Assembly (NCBI RefSeq): GCF_018449695.1
Contig: NZ_JAAVUY010000032.1
Span: forward strand, 1 to 43,147
Direction: 5' to 3'
DNA: 43,147 bases
DNA from: Bradyrhizobium sp. dw_411
GTDB taxonomy: Bacteria; Pseudomonadota; Alphaproteobacteria; Rhizobiales; Xanthobacteraceae
Shown: positions 15,357 to 25,140 of the stretch, one piece after another
How the letters are laid out: every line of letters starts with the position of its first letter
Position numbering within the stretch: the stretch's first letter is position 1
Made by a program: the position numbers and the translations under genes
The notes under the pieces: generated by a model
What the model saw: only the letters and a program-made list of their open reading frames with translations
Told to the model about the DNA's origin: nothing
Database searches by the model: none

Positions 15357-16139
15357 ATGCCCCGTTTCGCCGCCAATCTTACCTTGATGTTCACGGAAGT
15401 GCCGTTCCTCGACCGTTTCGACGCCGCGGCCAAGGCCGGCTTCACGGCGGTGGAATTCCTGTTTCCCTATGCGCATCCCGCCGAAGCCATTGCCGAGCGG
15501 TTGAAGCGAAACAGCCTGACGCAGGCGCTGTTCAACCTGCCGCCGGGCGATTGGGATGCCGGCGAAAAAGGGTTTGCCGCGCTGCCGGATCGTTTTGCGG
15601 ACCTGCAGGAGAGCCTGCGTACCGCATTGCCCTACGCGCAGGCGACCGGGGTCAAGCGGCTGCACATGATGGCCGGTCTCGCTGACCGCAAAGATCCCAA
15701 AGCCGTCGCCGCTTTTCGCAAGTCGGTAGCGTGGACCGCCGAGTTCCTGCAGCCCCACGGCATCGACGTCGTGATCGAGCCGATCAATCCGCGCAATACG
15801 CCCGGTTATTTCTTGAACGACTTCGGTTTTGCGCGGGATCTGATCGTCGAGATGAAAATTCCGAACCTGAAACTGCAGTTCGATATCTATCACTGCCAGA
15901 TCATCCATGGCGATGTGACGATGCGGCTGCGCGAGATGATGCCGCTGATCGGTCATGTCCAGATCGCCAGCATCCCCTCGCGCAACGAGCCCGATGGCGA
16001 GGAACTGAACTACCCGTTCCTGTTTGATGAACTCGACCGGCTTGGCTACAAGGGTTTTGTCGGCTGCGAATATAATCCGCGCGGCAAAACCACCGATGGA
16101 CTCGGCTGGTTCAAGTCTTACGCGGGAGTAAAGCCGTGA
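15357..16139 (+). CDS. otnI: 2-oxo-tetronate isomerase
   Basis: A 260-residue TIM-barrel isomerase of the hydroxypyruvate isomerase (Hyi) family. It starts MPRFAANLTLMFTEVPFLDRF, the standard Hyi/OtnI opening. Metal-binding residues are visible as Glu in IEPINPRNTPGYF, Asp in FDIYHCQ, the HVQIASIPSRNEP loop and the final Glu in GCEYNP. OtnI converts 2-oxo-tetronate to 3-oxo-tetronate; the pure hydroxypyruvate isomerases are close relatives, and the choice is made from the operon with otnK. AAGAGGA precedes the ATG. Its stop overlaps the GTG start of otnK. Confidence 0.87.
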   Translation: MPRFAANLTLMFTEVPFLDRFDAAAKAGFTAVEFLFPYAHPAEAIAERLKRNSLTQALFNLPPGDWDAGEKGFAALPDRFADLQESLRTALPYAQATGVKRLHMMAGLADRKDPKAVAAFRKSVAWTAEFLQPHGIDVVIEPINPRNTPGYFLNDFGFARDLIVEMKIPNLKLQFDIYHCQIIHGDVTMRLREMMPLIGHVQIASIPSRNEPDGEELNYPFLFDELDRLGYKGFVGCEYNPRGKTTDGLGWFKSYAGVKP

Positions 16140-17425
16140 CATCAGCCGGAAAATTATCTCTTGGCTGTATTGCCGACGACTACACCGGCGCGTCCGATCT
16201 CGCCAACACGCTGACCCGCTGCGGTCTGCGTACGGTGCAGACCATCGGCGTACCATCGGCCGATCTTGCGCTGCCCGAAGTCGATGCCGTGGTGGTGTCG
16301 CTCAAGAGCCGCTCGATCGAAGCAGGCTTGGCGGTGTCGCGCTCGCGCGATGCGGAGAAATGGATGCGCCAGCGCGGCGCGCGGCATGTGTTGTTCAAGA
16401 TCTGCTCGACCTTCGATTCCACCGATGCGGGCAATATCGGTCCGGTCATGGATGCGCTGCGCGCCGATTCCGGCGACGCGATCGTGCTGGTGACCCCGGC
16501 GTTTCCCGAGACCGGCCGCACCGTCTATCAAGGCAACCTGTTCGTCGGCTCCGTGCCGCTGAACGAAAGTCCGCTGAAGGATCATCCGCTCAATCCGATG
16601 CACGACTCCAATCTGGTGCGGGTATTGGCGCGCCAGAGCCAGACTAAAGTCAGTCTTGTCGCGCTCGCCGACATCGCGCGTGGACCGGACGCCGTTCGCG
16701 CCCGGCTGGCCGATCTGGCCGGTAAAGGGTTCGGGGCTGCTATTGCCGACGCCGTGTTCGACCGCGATCTGGAGACCATCGGCACGGTCGCGCTGGATCA
16801 TCGGGTGTCGGTCGGCGCCTCCGGGCTCGGGCTCGGGCTCGCCCGGGCGCTGGTGGCCTCGGGCCAAGTGAAGTCACAGGCGGCGAGTGCGACGGTGGAA
16901 GTCGCGGTCGGCGGACCAGCGGCCTGCCTGGCCGGCAGTTGCTCGCAAGCCACCTTGCAGCAGATCGCCAAAGCCGAGCAGGCGATGCCGGTGCTGCATC
17001 TCGACCCCGACCGGGTCATCGCCGGCAAGGATGAAGCCCGGCGGGCACTTGCCTGGGCCCGGGAGCGGCTGGCGGAAGGCCCGGTCCTGATCGCCAGCAG
17101 TTCGACGCCGGAAGAGGTGGCAGCTCTGCAGTCACGTCATGGCCGCGATGCAGCAGGACATGCCATCGAACAGGCGATGGCCGACCTCGCCGAAGGGTTG
17201 GTGCAATCGGGCGTGCGGCGGCTGGTGGTTGCCGGCGGGGAAACCTCAGGAGCGGTGGTGGACCGCCTGGGGATTCCAGGCTTCCTGGTCGGGGCGGAAA
17301 TCGCCGCCGGCGTCCCGGTATTGCGCGCTGTCGGGTTCGATGGCGGCGGCATGCTGCTGGCGCTGAAATCCGGCAATTTCGGCGGCCCGGAGTTCTTCTC
17401 CGATGCTCTCACGCTGATGCGCTGA
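16136..17425 (+). CDS. otnK: 3-oxo-tetronate kinase (DUF1537 family)
   Basis: A 429-residue four-carbon acid-sugar kinase. The N-terminal substrate domain (about residues 1-235) carries LGCIADDYTGASDLANTL, ICSTFDSTDAGNIGP, and TPAFPETGRTVYQGNLFVG. The C-terminal nucleotide domain carries VAGGETSGAVVDRLG near residue 365. OtnK phosphorylates 3-oxo-tetronate at O4 with ATP; OtnC then decarboxylates the product to DHAP. It starts with GTG in a GTGA overlap with otnI, indicating coupled translation. A near-perfect GLGLGL run near residue 227 reflects a small tandem GGGCTC repeat in the DNA. Confidence 0.9.
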   Translation: MTSAGKLSLGCIADDYTGASDLANTLTRCGLRTVQTIGVPSADLALPEVDAVVVSLKSRSIEAGLAVSRSRDAEKWMRQRGARHVLFKICSTFDSTDAGNIGPVMDALRADSGDAIVLVTPAFPETGRTVYQGNLFVGSVPLNESPLKDHPLNPMHDSNLVRVLARQSQTKVSLVALADIARGPDAVRARLADLAGKGFGAAIADAVFDRDLETIGTVALDHRVSVGASGLGLGLARALVASGQVKSQAASATVEVAVGGPAACLAGSCSQATLQQIAKAEQAMPVLHLDPDRVIAGKDEARRALAWARERLAEGPVLIASSSTPEEVAALQSRHGRDAAGHAIEQAMADLAEGLVQSGVRRLVVAGGETSGAVVDRLGIPGFLVGAEIAAGVPVLRAVGFDGGGMLLALKSGNFGGPEFFSDALTLMR

Positions 17426-17583
17426 TCGCGCCTCGCAGGTCCAGTTTCCCGTTCCGGACGGCCCGGCAGGCCTGCCTCCGCGCTTACTCGCTTGAATTTC
17501 CTGGAGGAGGGCGGCCGTTAACGTAAATGGAATCTCAACCGGCTAGGATTTTGCAAGAGGATCATCCCTGGCGGTTTGACACC

Positions 17584-19614
17584 ATGATCAAGCTCAATCG
17601 TATCGGTAACAAACTTGGCGCCGCGGGCCTGTTCGGCGTGCTTCTTTCGGGAGGCATGATCGCCAATCAGATGGCCTCGGAGTCGGTCATCAATGCCGCC
17701 AACCAGCGCGCCGGCGTGCAGCAGACGATCGCCGACCACACCCTCCAAGGTAACATTGCGTCGCGGGGAATGGAGCTGGCGGTACGCGATATCAGGCAAT
17801 CGAAGAACCCGGCGGAACTTGAGAAGAGCCTGGGCGGCCTGAACGATGCCTTTGCAGCCGTGACCAGGGAGCTCGACGTTGCGATCGCCAATGTCGTGAA
17901 GCCGGAAGACAAAGAGCGCCTCCAGAAGATCAAATCCCTTGCGGTCGAATACCATAAATACGCATCGGAAATCGGAAAGACCCAGCTTGGGATATTCGAG
18001 ATAACCCGGAAGCGGAACGAACGCTCGATCGACTGGACCGAGACATTTGAAAGCTTGCTGTTGTCGCCTGCGTTGATACGCGTGGCAAATCAGTCGGACG
18101 TCGAAAAGGTCCTGAACGAAGCCGATTCAATGTTCAACGCGGTTCAATCCGCAACCTGGCGCTTGATCGCCACGGGCGACGAGGGCCAGAAGCAGGTGAT
18201 CGTCAATCGTACCGGTGGGCTGGATGACACGTTGGACAGTGCCAGGAGCATCATCAGCGACACCGGACTTCTCGATACAATTAATTCGCTCGCGAAAATC
18301 GTCAAAGAATTTTCCGCAGTTACCAGCGAGGCGATCCAGGCGGAAGCGGCCAAGAAAGAGCTTGTCGATGTGAAGGCGTCGCCGCTTGCTGCTCAAATCC
18401 TCGAATTGATGCGAACGGCACTCGACGTTGCCGGCAGCAACGCCAAAGAGGCCAGGACGCTGGCAACGACCGAGTTGAGCCAGGCGGACCGTTTGAGCTT
18501 CATGATGGAGATCGTCATGATGCTGTCGCTGGTCGGCTCCGTGGTGTTCACTTTTGTCGGTGTTTCAAGACCCCTGATGCGCCTTAATGGCGCGCTCGGC
18601 AAAATGGCTGCCGGCGAATTGAACATCGAAATTCCCGGCGCCAGCCGTGGCGACGAAGTCGGCGACCTGGCCAAGACGGTGATCGTCATTCGCGAGAATG
18701 CCGAGCAGAAAGCCCGCAGTGAAGCCGAAGCCAAGGTACATCAGGATCGGCGTGCCGCGGAGCAGCGCTCAGCCGAGATGATCAAGCTTGCCGATACTTT
18801 TGAAACCGCGGTGGGAGAAATCGTCGAAACGGTGTCCGCCGCCTCGACGCGGCTCGAAGCGTCGGCCGGCACACTGACGGCCACCGCCGATCGCGCGCAG
18901 GAGATTACCACCATGGTCGCGGCAGCGTCGGAAGAAGCCTCGACCAACGTGCAGTCGGTGGCCTCGGCCACCGAACAGATGGCTTCATCGATCAACGAAA
19001 TCAGCCGTCAGGTGCAGGACTCGGCACGGATGGCCGGCGACGCCGTCCATGAGGCGCGCAAGACCAATGATCGCGTCAGCGAATTGTCAAAGGCCGCAGC
19101 CCGGATCGGCGATGTGGTCGAGCTGATCAACACTATCGCCGGGCAGACCAATCTCCTGGCGCTCAACGCCACCATCGAGGCGGCCCGCGCCGGCGAAGCC
19201 GGCCGCGGCTTTGCGGTCGTCGCGTCCGAGGTCAAGGCATTGGCCGAACAGACCGCGAAGGCGACCGGCGAGATAGGTCAGCAAATCAACGGCATCCAGG
19301 CGGCGACCCAGGACTCGGTGAACGCCATCAAGGAAATCGGCGGCACCATTGAAAGACTGTCGGAGATTTCCTCGGCTATCGCCGCGGCGGTGGAAGAGCA
19401 GGGAGCCGCGACGCAGGAGATTTCCCGCAACGTGCAGCAGGCTGCCCAGGGCACCCAGCAGGTCTCTTCAAACATTACCGATGTACAGCGCGGTGCCGGC
19501 GAGACCGGGCTGGCCTCGTCGCAGGTGCTGTCGGCGGCGCAGTCGCTGTCGGGCGACAGCAATCGTCTCAAGCTCGAAGTCGACAAGTTCTTGAATTCGG
19601 TAAGGGCGGCTTGA
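17584..19614 (+). CDS. Methyl-accepting chemotaxis protein (MCP 1)
   Basis: A 676-residue transmembrane chemoreceptor. TM1 is at about residues 9-28, a largely helical periplasmic sensor follows, TM2 is at about 303-325, HAMP is at about 326-378, and the cytoplasmic signalling domain runs to the end. The conserved hairpin tip reads VVELINTIAGQTNLLALNAT, then EAARAGEAGRGFAVVA. It senses ligands through the periplasmic domain and controls CheA. I chose the ATG at 17584 (MIKLNRIGNKLGAAG); the frame is open to an ATG at 17527, and neither site has a strong ribosome site. The C-terminal 259 residues differ from MCP 2 at only about 14 positions, while the sensors are unrelated in sequence. Confidence 0.92.
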   Translation: MIKLNRIGNKLGAAGLFGVLLSGGMIANQMASESVINAANQRAGVQQTIADHTLQGNIASRGMELAVRDIRQSKNPAELEKSLGGLNDAFAAVTRELDVAIANVVKPEDKERLQKIKSLAVEYHKYASEIGKTQLGIFEITRKRNERSIDWTETFESLLLSPALIRVANQSDVEKVLNEADSMFNAVQSATWRLIATGDEGQKQVIVNRTGGLDDTLDSARSIISDTGLLDTINSLAKIVKEFSAVTSEAIQAEAAKKELVDVKASPLAAQILELMRTALDVAGSNAKEARTLATTELSQADRLSFMMEIVMMLSLVGSVVFTFVGVSRPLMRLNGALGKMAAGELNIEIPGASRGDEVGDLAKTVIVIRENAEQKARSEAEAKVHQDRRAAEQRSAEMIKLADTFETAVGEIVETVSAASTRLEASAGTLTATADRAQEITTMVAAASEEASTNVQSVASATEQMASSINEISRQVQDSARMAGDAVHEARKTNDRVSELSKAAARIGDVVELINTIAGQTNLLALNATIEAARAGEAGRGFAVVASEVKALAEQTAKATGEIGQQINGIQAATQDSVNAIKEIGGTIERLSEISSAIAAAVEEQGAATQEISRNVQQAAQGTQQVSSNITDVQRGAGETGLASSQVLSAAQSLSGDSNRLKLEVDKFLNSVRAA

Positions 19615-19927
19615 GAGCGCAGGTCAGTCGATTCCCGGCTTCCGGCGTGCGCAAAAATCGTCCTCGGAGTCCTGTAGTGCGTGTCTCGGGGTGAGGGACG
19701 ATGACGTGCCGCAATTGTCAATTGGTGCGGTCTGGCGCCTTCAGTTGATGCACGGAAAGCACCCAAGCTCCTTCGTCGGAATCTTTACGTATTTTTACGG
19801 GAACCACGGTTAACGGAACCGTAGCCCAAATCGGGTTTGATGCCGATCGCTACCGCTTCCATTCGGCTGGCCCCGCAGCCGGTGCACGTCAGATCCCGGC
19901 GTGCTCGCAAAACAAGAGATCAAAGCC
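19615..19927. other. Intergenic region between the two chemoreceptor genes
   Basis: This 313-bp stretch has no gene I can support. It holds an inverted repeat ACGGTT-N5-AACCGT (19806-19822) that could be a binding site for the promoter of MCP 2. GTTAACG, in the middle of that site, also occurs before MCP 1 at about 17517. The ribosome site of MCP 2 is weak. Confidence 0.4.
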
Positions 19928-21619
19928 ATGCTCGCCAACTTCTCCATTCGCGCCAAGATTACTGCCGTCGTTGCCTTTCTCCTTGTCGCGATCACGGGCA
20001 TGGGCCTGCTGGCGGTCTGGAATATGCGGGCGATCAACGCCAGCACGGTCGACATCGCGACCAACTGGATGCCGAGTGTTCGCGTGTTGGGCGAATTGCG
20101 CGCCGGCGTCATCACCTATCGCAACGTGATCCGCGAGCACATGCTGTCCGAAACGATCGAGGAAAAGGAAGCCGCGGAAAAGGTTCTCGCCGGAGTGGTC
20201 GAGGCCAACAACAAGATCCGTAAAGACTATGAAGCGCTGATTTCGGCTCCCGAAGAGCGTTCGATGTACAACGAGTGGGTGCGGCAGTGGGAGCTCTACA
20301 AGAAGGGCACCGAAGAGGTCATGGCGTTGTCGCGCAAGACCCCTGGCAAATTTCCCCATGAGGCGCATGAGTTGAACACCAAGACGGTGAACAAGATCGG
20401 CCTCGATGCCGATGTCCTGCTTAAAAAGGATATCGAATTCAACAACGTCGGCGCCGACAAGGCCGAAACCGATGCCGCCAATAACTACAACTCCGCTTTC
20501 ATGATGGTTGTTGCCATTATCGGCATCGCGCTCGTCGTTGGCGTTGCCGTCGGGATTTATACGGTTCGCGATGTCTCGCGCGGCATTGCCTCCATCGTCG
20601 CGCCGATGCAGGCACTGGGGAACGGCGATCTGACCGCGCAGGTTCCGCATCAGGGCGAGAAGACCGAAATCGGCTCGATGGCGGACTCGCTGCAGGTGTT
20701 CAAGGACGCGCTGATCGCCAAGAAAGCCGCCGACGAAGCCGCCGCGCGCGATGCGGATGCCAAGATCGAGCGCGGCCGCCGGGTGGACGGCATCACGCGC
20801 GAATTCGAATCGATGATCGGCGAGATCGTCAACACCGTATCCTCTGCCTCGACCCAGCTCGAAGCCTCGGCCGGCACGCTGACGGCCACCGCCGAACGCG
20901 CGCAGGAGCTCACCACCATGGTCGCGGCGGCATCGGAAGAAGCCTCGACCAATGTGCAGTCGGTTGCCTCGGCGACCGAAGAGATGGCTTCATCGGTCAA
21001 CGAGATCAGCCGTCAGGTGCAGGACTCGGCACGGATGGCCGGCGAGGCCGTCGGCGAAGCACGCAAGACCAATGATCGCGTCAGCGAATTGTCGAAAGCT
21101 GCGGCCCGCATCGGCGATGTCGTCGAATTGATCAACAACATCGCCGGGCAGACCAATCTATTGGCGCTCAACGCCACCATCGAGGCGGCCCGCGCCGGTG
21201 AAGCCGGCCGCGGCTTCGCGGTCGTGGCGTCCGAGGTCAAGGCATTGGCCGAACAGACCGCGAAGGCGACCGGCGAGATCGGCCAGCAGATCAACGGCAT
21301 TCAATCGGCGACCCAGGACTCGGTGAACGCGATCAAGGAAATCAGCGGCACCATCGAAAGACTGTCGGAGATTTCCTCGGCTATCGCCGCGGCGGTGGAA
21401 GAGCAGGGAGCTGCGACGCAGGAGATTTCCCGCAACGTGCAGCAGGCTGCCCAGGGCACCCAGCAGGTTTCCTCGAACATTACCGATGTGCAACGTGGCG
21501 CCAGCGAAACCGGGCTGGCCTCGTCGCAGGTGCTGTCGGCGGCGCAGTCGCTGTCGGGCGACAGCAACCGTCTCAAGCTCGAAGTCGGCAAGTTTCTCAG
21601 CTCGGTTCGGGCGGCTTGA
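19928..21619 (+). CDS. Methyl-accepting chemotaxis protein (MCP 2)
   Basis: A 563-residue chemoreceptor. TM1 is at about residues 12-34, followed by a helical periplasmic domain of the four-helix-bundle type (about 35-187, with NKIRKDYEALISAPEERSMY), TM2 at about 188-213, then HAMP and the signalling domain. The hairpin tip is VVELINNIAGQTNLLALNAT. The ATG at 19928 gives MLANFSIRAKITAVVAFLL, the usual form for this class; the upstream GTG at 19901 is less likely. It ends with SVRAA, as MCP 1 does. Neither receptor has an obvious NWETF-type CheR docking tail. There are no che genes nearby, so both work with a chemosensory core encoded elsewhere. Confidence 0.92.
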   Translation: MLANFSIRAKITAVVAFLLVAITGMGLLAVWNMRAINASTVDIATNWMPSVRVLGELRAGVITYRNVIREHMLSETIEEKEAAEKVLAGVVEANNKIRKDYEALISAPEERSMYNEWVRQWELYKKGTEEVMALSRKTPGKFPHEAHELNTKTVNKIGLDADVLLKKDIEFNNVGADKAETDAANNYNSAFMMVVAIIGIALVVGVAVGIYTVRDVSRGIASIVAPMQALGNGDLTAQVPHQGEKTEIGSMADSLQVFKDALIAKKAADEAAARDADAKIERGRRVDGITREFESMIGEIVNTVSSASTQLEASAGTLTATAERAQELTTMVAAASEEASTNVQSVASATEEMASSVNEISRQVQDSARMAGEAVGEARKTNDRVSELSKAAARIGDVVELINNIAGQTNLLALNATIEAARAGEAGRGFAVVASEVKALAEQTAKATGEIGQQINGIQSATQDSVNAIKEISGTIERLSEISSAIAAAVEEQGAATQEISRNVQQAAQGTQQVSSNITDVQRGASETGLASSQVLSAAQSLSGDSNRLKLEVGKFLSSVRAA

Positions 21620-21960
21620 GGGTTAAAAGATATCGATATGTTGCTGATGCCGAGGCCAGCGTTTCGCCGGCCCGGCATTTTGCAGAAATTATCCCGGCGA
21701 GACGCTGAAATTTAGAGCTGTCTGCCGAAGGGGAGAGCATGGAAAGCCTTGTAAATAGCCTGTTCACAACGCAGTGAGACTTACGGCCGATCAAGACATT
21801 GCGAATATCATCTTTGACGCTGTCAGGTTAAAGATGGACAAAACGGCACGCGGGGGGACACGGCTGGGCGTTGGCAAATTCAGCAGTTTCGGGTAAATCG
21901 GCACAATCGATTTTCCCCGGTATAGCGAACGGTTTCGCCTGATCAAGGAATACCCGGCCT
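21620..21960. other. Intergenic region upstream of the RND permease
   Basis: This 341-bp stretch is gene-free as far as I can see. It is less GC-rich than its flanks and is likely to hold the promoter of the RND operon. A TTGACG hexamer is at about 21815, but I could not place a convincing -10 element. No regulator gene is nearby. Confidence 0.4.
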
Positions 21961-24900
21961 ATGACAGCACTGGTCCGTATTGCCCTAAGCCGGCCATACA
22001 CGTTTGTGGTGCTCGCGCTGCTTCTGCTGATCATCGGCCCGCTCGCGGCGCTGCGCACACCCACCGATATTTTTCCGGAAATTCGCATTCCTGTCATCGG
22101 CGTGGTCTGGCAGTACACTGGTTTGCCGCCCGAGCAGATGGCCGGCCGCGTCACCACGATTTTTCAGCGTATTCTGACCACGACGGTCAACGACATCGAG
22201 CACATTACGGCCAACTCGTATAACAGCTTCGGCGTCGTCAAGATCTTCTTTCAGCCCAACGTCGATATCCGCACCGCCAACGCCCAGGTGACCGCGGTCT
22301 CGCAGACCATCCTCAAGCAGTTGCCACCTGGCTCGACCCCGCCGCTGATTCTCAATTACAGCGCCTCGACCGTCCCAATCATCCAGCTCGCGCTGTCGGG
22401 CGACGGCCTCACCGAACAGAACCTCGGCGATATCGCGATCAATCAATTGCGGACGCCGCTGGTTACGGTGAACGGCGCGGCGATTCCGTATCCGTACGGT
22501 GGCAAGCAGCGTCAGATTCAGATCGATCTCGATTCGTCGGCGCTGCAGGCGCTGGGACTGTCCGGCAACGACGTCGCCAACGCACTCGCGGCGCAGAACT
22601 TGATTACGCCGGCGGGCACCCAGAAGGTCGGTGGTTTCGAATACGTCATTCAACTCAACAACTCGCCGCTCAAGTTCAGCGAGCTTGGGGATCTCCCGAT
22701 CAAGGTCGTCAACGGCGCCATGGTCTATGTGCGGGACGTCGCCACCGTGCGCGATGGCAATCCGCCGCAGACCAATATTGTCCACGTCAACGGCAGCCGC
22801 TCGGTTCTGATGATGGTGCTGAAGGCAGGCTCGATTTCGACACTGGATATCATCGCGGGCATCAAGCAGAAGGTGATCGATTTCAAGGATTCGCTTCCCG
22901 ACAATCTGAAGGTCGGGTTTGTTGGCGATCAATCGCTGTTCGTCCGGGGCGCGATATCGGGCGTGATTCGTGAAGGCATCATCGCCGCGTTGCTGACCAG
23001 CGTCATGATCCTGCTGTTTCTGGGAAGCTGGCGTTCGACCATCATCATTGCGACCTCGATCCCGCTGGCGGTGTTCGGCTCGATTATCATGCTGGCGGCT
23101 CTTGGCGAGACGCTGAACATCATGACGCTCGGCGGTCTGGCGCTCGCAGTCGGCATCCTTGTCGACGAGGCGACGGTGACCATCGAAAACATCAATTGGC
23201 ATCTGGAGCAGGGCAAGGAAGTCGAGCCCGCGATTCTCGACGGCGCCAATCAGATCGTGGTGCCGGCCTTCGTGTCGCTGTTGTGTATCTGCATCGTGTT
23301 CATCCCGATGTTCTTCCTGCAGGGCGTCGCCCGCTTCTTGTTCGTGCCGATGGCCGAAGCGGTGATCTTCGCGATGATCTGGTCGTTCATCCTGTCGCGG
23401 ACGCTGGTGCCGACGATGGCGAAGTATCTGTTGAAGCCGCATGTGCACCATGCGGAGGGCGAGCAGCCGCGTTCGCGTAATCCGCTGGTTCGTTTCCAGC
23501 GCGGCTTCGAGGCCGGTTTCGAGCGGTTTCGCGCCGGCTATAGCGACCTGCTGGCGCTGGCATTGGCGCATCGTCCGACCTTCGTGATCGGCTTCCTGGG
23601 CTTTGTCGGGTTGTCGTTCCTGCTGGTGCCGTATCTCGGGCAGAACTTCTTTCCCTCGGTCGATGCCGGCCAAATCCTGATGCATGTGCGCACCCAGGTC
23701 GGTACCCGCATCGAGGAAAGCGCCAATCAATTCGCCGATGTGCAGAAGGTGATTCGAAAGATCATCCCGGCAGACGATATCGAAACCATCACCGACAACA
23801 TCGGGATGCCCATTAGCGGCATCAACATGACGTACAACAATACCGGCGTCACCGGTCCGCAGGACGGCGATATCCAGATCAAGCTGAAGGAGGACCATCC
23901 TCCGACTGACATTTACGTGAAGGCGCTACGTGAACAGCTACCCCGCGCTTTCCCTGGCCTGACATTTGCATTTTTGCCGGCTGATATCGTCAACCAGATC
24001 CTGAACTTCGGCGCTCCGGCGCCCATCGATCTTCAGATCCGCGGCGCCAATTTGAACGCGAATTTCGAATACGCCAATAAGCTGCTGACCCGGCTTCGCC
24101 GGATCCCCGGCGTCGCCGATGCGCGCATTCAGCAATCGCCAAACTATCCAAGCTTCAACGTCGACGTCGATCGGACCCGCGCGCAATATGTCGGGCTGAC
24201 AGAGCGCGATGTCACCAACACCCTGACGGTCAATCTGGCGGGCAGCTCCCAGGTTGCGCCGACCTACTTCCTCAATATGGATAACGGCGTTTCGTATTCG
24301 ATCGTCATGCAAACCCCGCAATACAAGGTCGATTCGCTGAGCGCGCTGCAGACCTTGCCGATTACCGCGGGTGGCCAGTCTGCGCCCATCCTCGGCGGCA
24401 TCGCCAATATCTACCGCTCGGTCTCGAATGCGGTGATCTCGCAATATGATATCCAGTCGTTGATCCAGATTTATGCAACGCCGCAGGGGCGTGACCTCGG
24501 CGGGATCGCCACGGATATCAGGACGGTCATCGCCGACACCAAGAAGGATGTGCCGAAGGGCAGCAGCGTCTTCCTGCTGGGCCAGGTGCAGACCATGAAC
24601 AGCGCCTTCTCCGGCCTGCTGTTCGGATTGCTCGGCGCAATCGTGCTGATCTACCTCTTGATCGTGGTGAACTTCCAGTCCTGGTCCGATCCGTTCGTGA
24701 TCATCACGGCGTTGCCGGCGGCCCTTGCCGGCATCGTCTGGATGCTGTTCTGCACGGGGACCACGCTGTCGGTGCCGGCGCTGACCGGCGCCATCATGTG
24801 CATGGGTGTCGCCACCGCGAACAGCGTGCTGGTGATCAGCTTTGCCCGCGAGCGCTATGAAGAGCTAGGCGATCCCGTCGCCGCGGCGATGGAAGCCGGT

Positions 24901-25140
24901 TTCGTGCGTATCCGTCCGGTTTTGATGACCGCGCTCGCCATGGTTATCGGCATGCTGCCGATGTCGCTGGGCCTCGGCGAGGGCGGTGAGCAGAACGCAC
25001 CGCTCGGACGGGCGGTGATCGGGGGGTTGATCTTTGCGACCGTGGCCACTCTGATGTTTGTTCCCGTGGTCTTTAGCATGATACACAAGAAACAAGGCGC
25101 CAAAGCTGCCGCCGTACTGGAGACTGAAAATGCACACTGA
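21961..25140 (+). CDS. RND efflux transporter permease subunit
   Basis: A 1059-residue inner membrane proton-driven pump of the AcrB superfamily. It has TM1 at residues 13-30, the first periplasmic loop to about residue 335, a central TM block with the proton-relay segment LAVGILVDEATVTIENINWH, a second large loop, and the final TM block with GAIMCMGVATANSVLVISFARE. In AcrB the relay has two adjacent Asp residues; here they are Asp-Glu. The pump exports hydrophobic substrates or drugs together with an adaptor and an outer membrane channel. The adaptor gene overlaps its 3' end by 11 bases. No outer membrane factor is encoded in the window, so a shared channel from elsewhere must be used. Confidence 0.92.
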   Translation: MTALVRIALSRPYTFVVLALLLLIIGPLAALRTPTDIFPEIRIPVIGVVWQYTGLPPEQMAGRVTTIFQRILTTTVNDIEHITANSYNSFGVVKIFFQPNVDIRTANAQVTAVSQTILKQLPPGSTPPLILNYSASTVPIIQLALSGDGLTEQNLGDIAINQLRTPLVTVNGAAIPYPYGGKQRQIQIDLDSSALQALGLSGNDVANALAAQNLITPAGTQKVGGFEYVIQLNNSPLKFSELGDLPIKVVNGAMVYVRDVATVRDGNPPQTNIVHVNGSRSVLMMVLKAGSISTLDIIAGIKQKVIDFKDSLPDNLKVGFVGDQSLFVRGAISGVIREGIIAALLTSVMILLFLGSWRSTIIIATSIPLAVFGSIIMLAALGETLNIMTLGGLALAVGILVDEATVTIENINWHLEQGKEVEPAILDGANQIVVPAFVSLLCICIVFIPMFFLQGVARFLFVPMAEAVIFAMIWSFILSRTLVPTMAKYLLKPHVHHAEGEQPRSRNPLVRFQRGFEAGFERFRAGYSDLLALALAHRPTFVIGFLGFVGLSFLLVPYLGQNFFPSVDAGQILMHVRTQVGTRIEESANQFADVQKVIRKIIPADDIETITDNIGMPISGINMTYNNTGVTGPQDGDIQIKLKEDHPPTDIYVKALREQLPRAFPGLTFAFLPADIVNQILNFGAPAPIDLQIRGANLNANFEYANKLLTRLRRIPGVADARIQQSPNYPSFNVDVDRTRAQYVGLTERDVTNTLTVNLAGSSQVAPTYFLNMDNGVSYSIVMQTPQYKVDSLSALQTLPITAGGQSAPILGGIANIYRSVSNAVISQYDIQSLIQIYATPQGRDLGGIATDIRTVIADTKKDVPKGSSVFLLGQVQTMNSAFSGLLFGLLGAIVLIYLLIVVNFQSWSDPFVIITALPAALAGIVWMLFCTGTTLSVPALTGAIMCMGVATANSVLVISFARERYEELGDPVAAAMEAGFVRIRPVLMTALAMVIGMLPMSLGLGEGGEQNAPLGRAVIGGLIFATVATLMFVPVVFSMIHKKQGAKAAAVLETENAH

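Noticed and set aside
13238..17425. The Imm35-like gene together with the otn genes as a defence or toxin system
   Set aside because: The otn genes match a known four-step catabolic pathway, and no toxin, nuclease or NTPase of defence type is present.
21933..21946. TTTCGCCTGATCAA as a second FixK-type site before the RND operon
   Set aside because: One half-site is mismatched at a key G, and it lies only 15 bp before the start codon, in the ribosome-binding region.
21985..23898. A 637-codon open frame on the minus strand opposite the RND permease gene
   Set aside because: It is the antisense shadow of a GC-rich gene. Its product is rich in Arg, His, Asp and Gln and has no recognisable fold, while the plus strand encodes a full RND pump.
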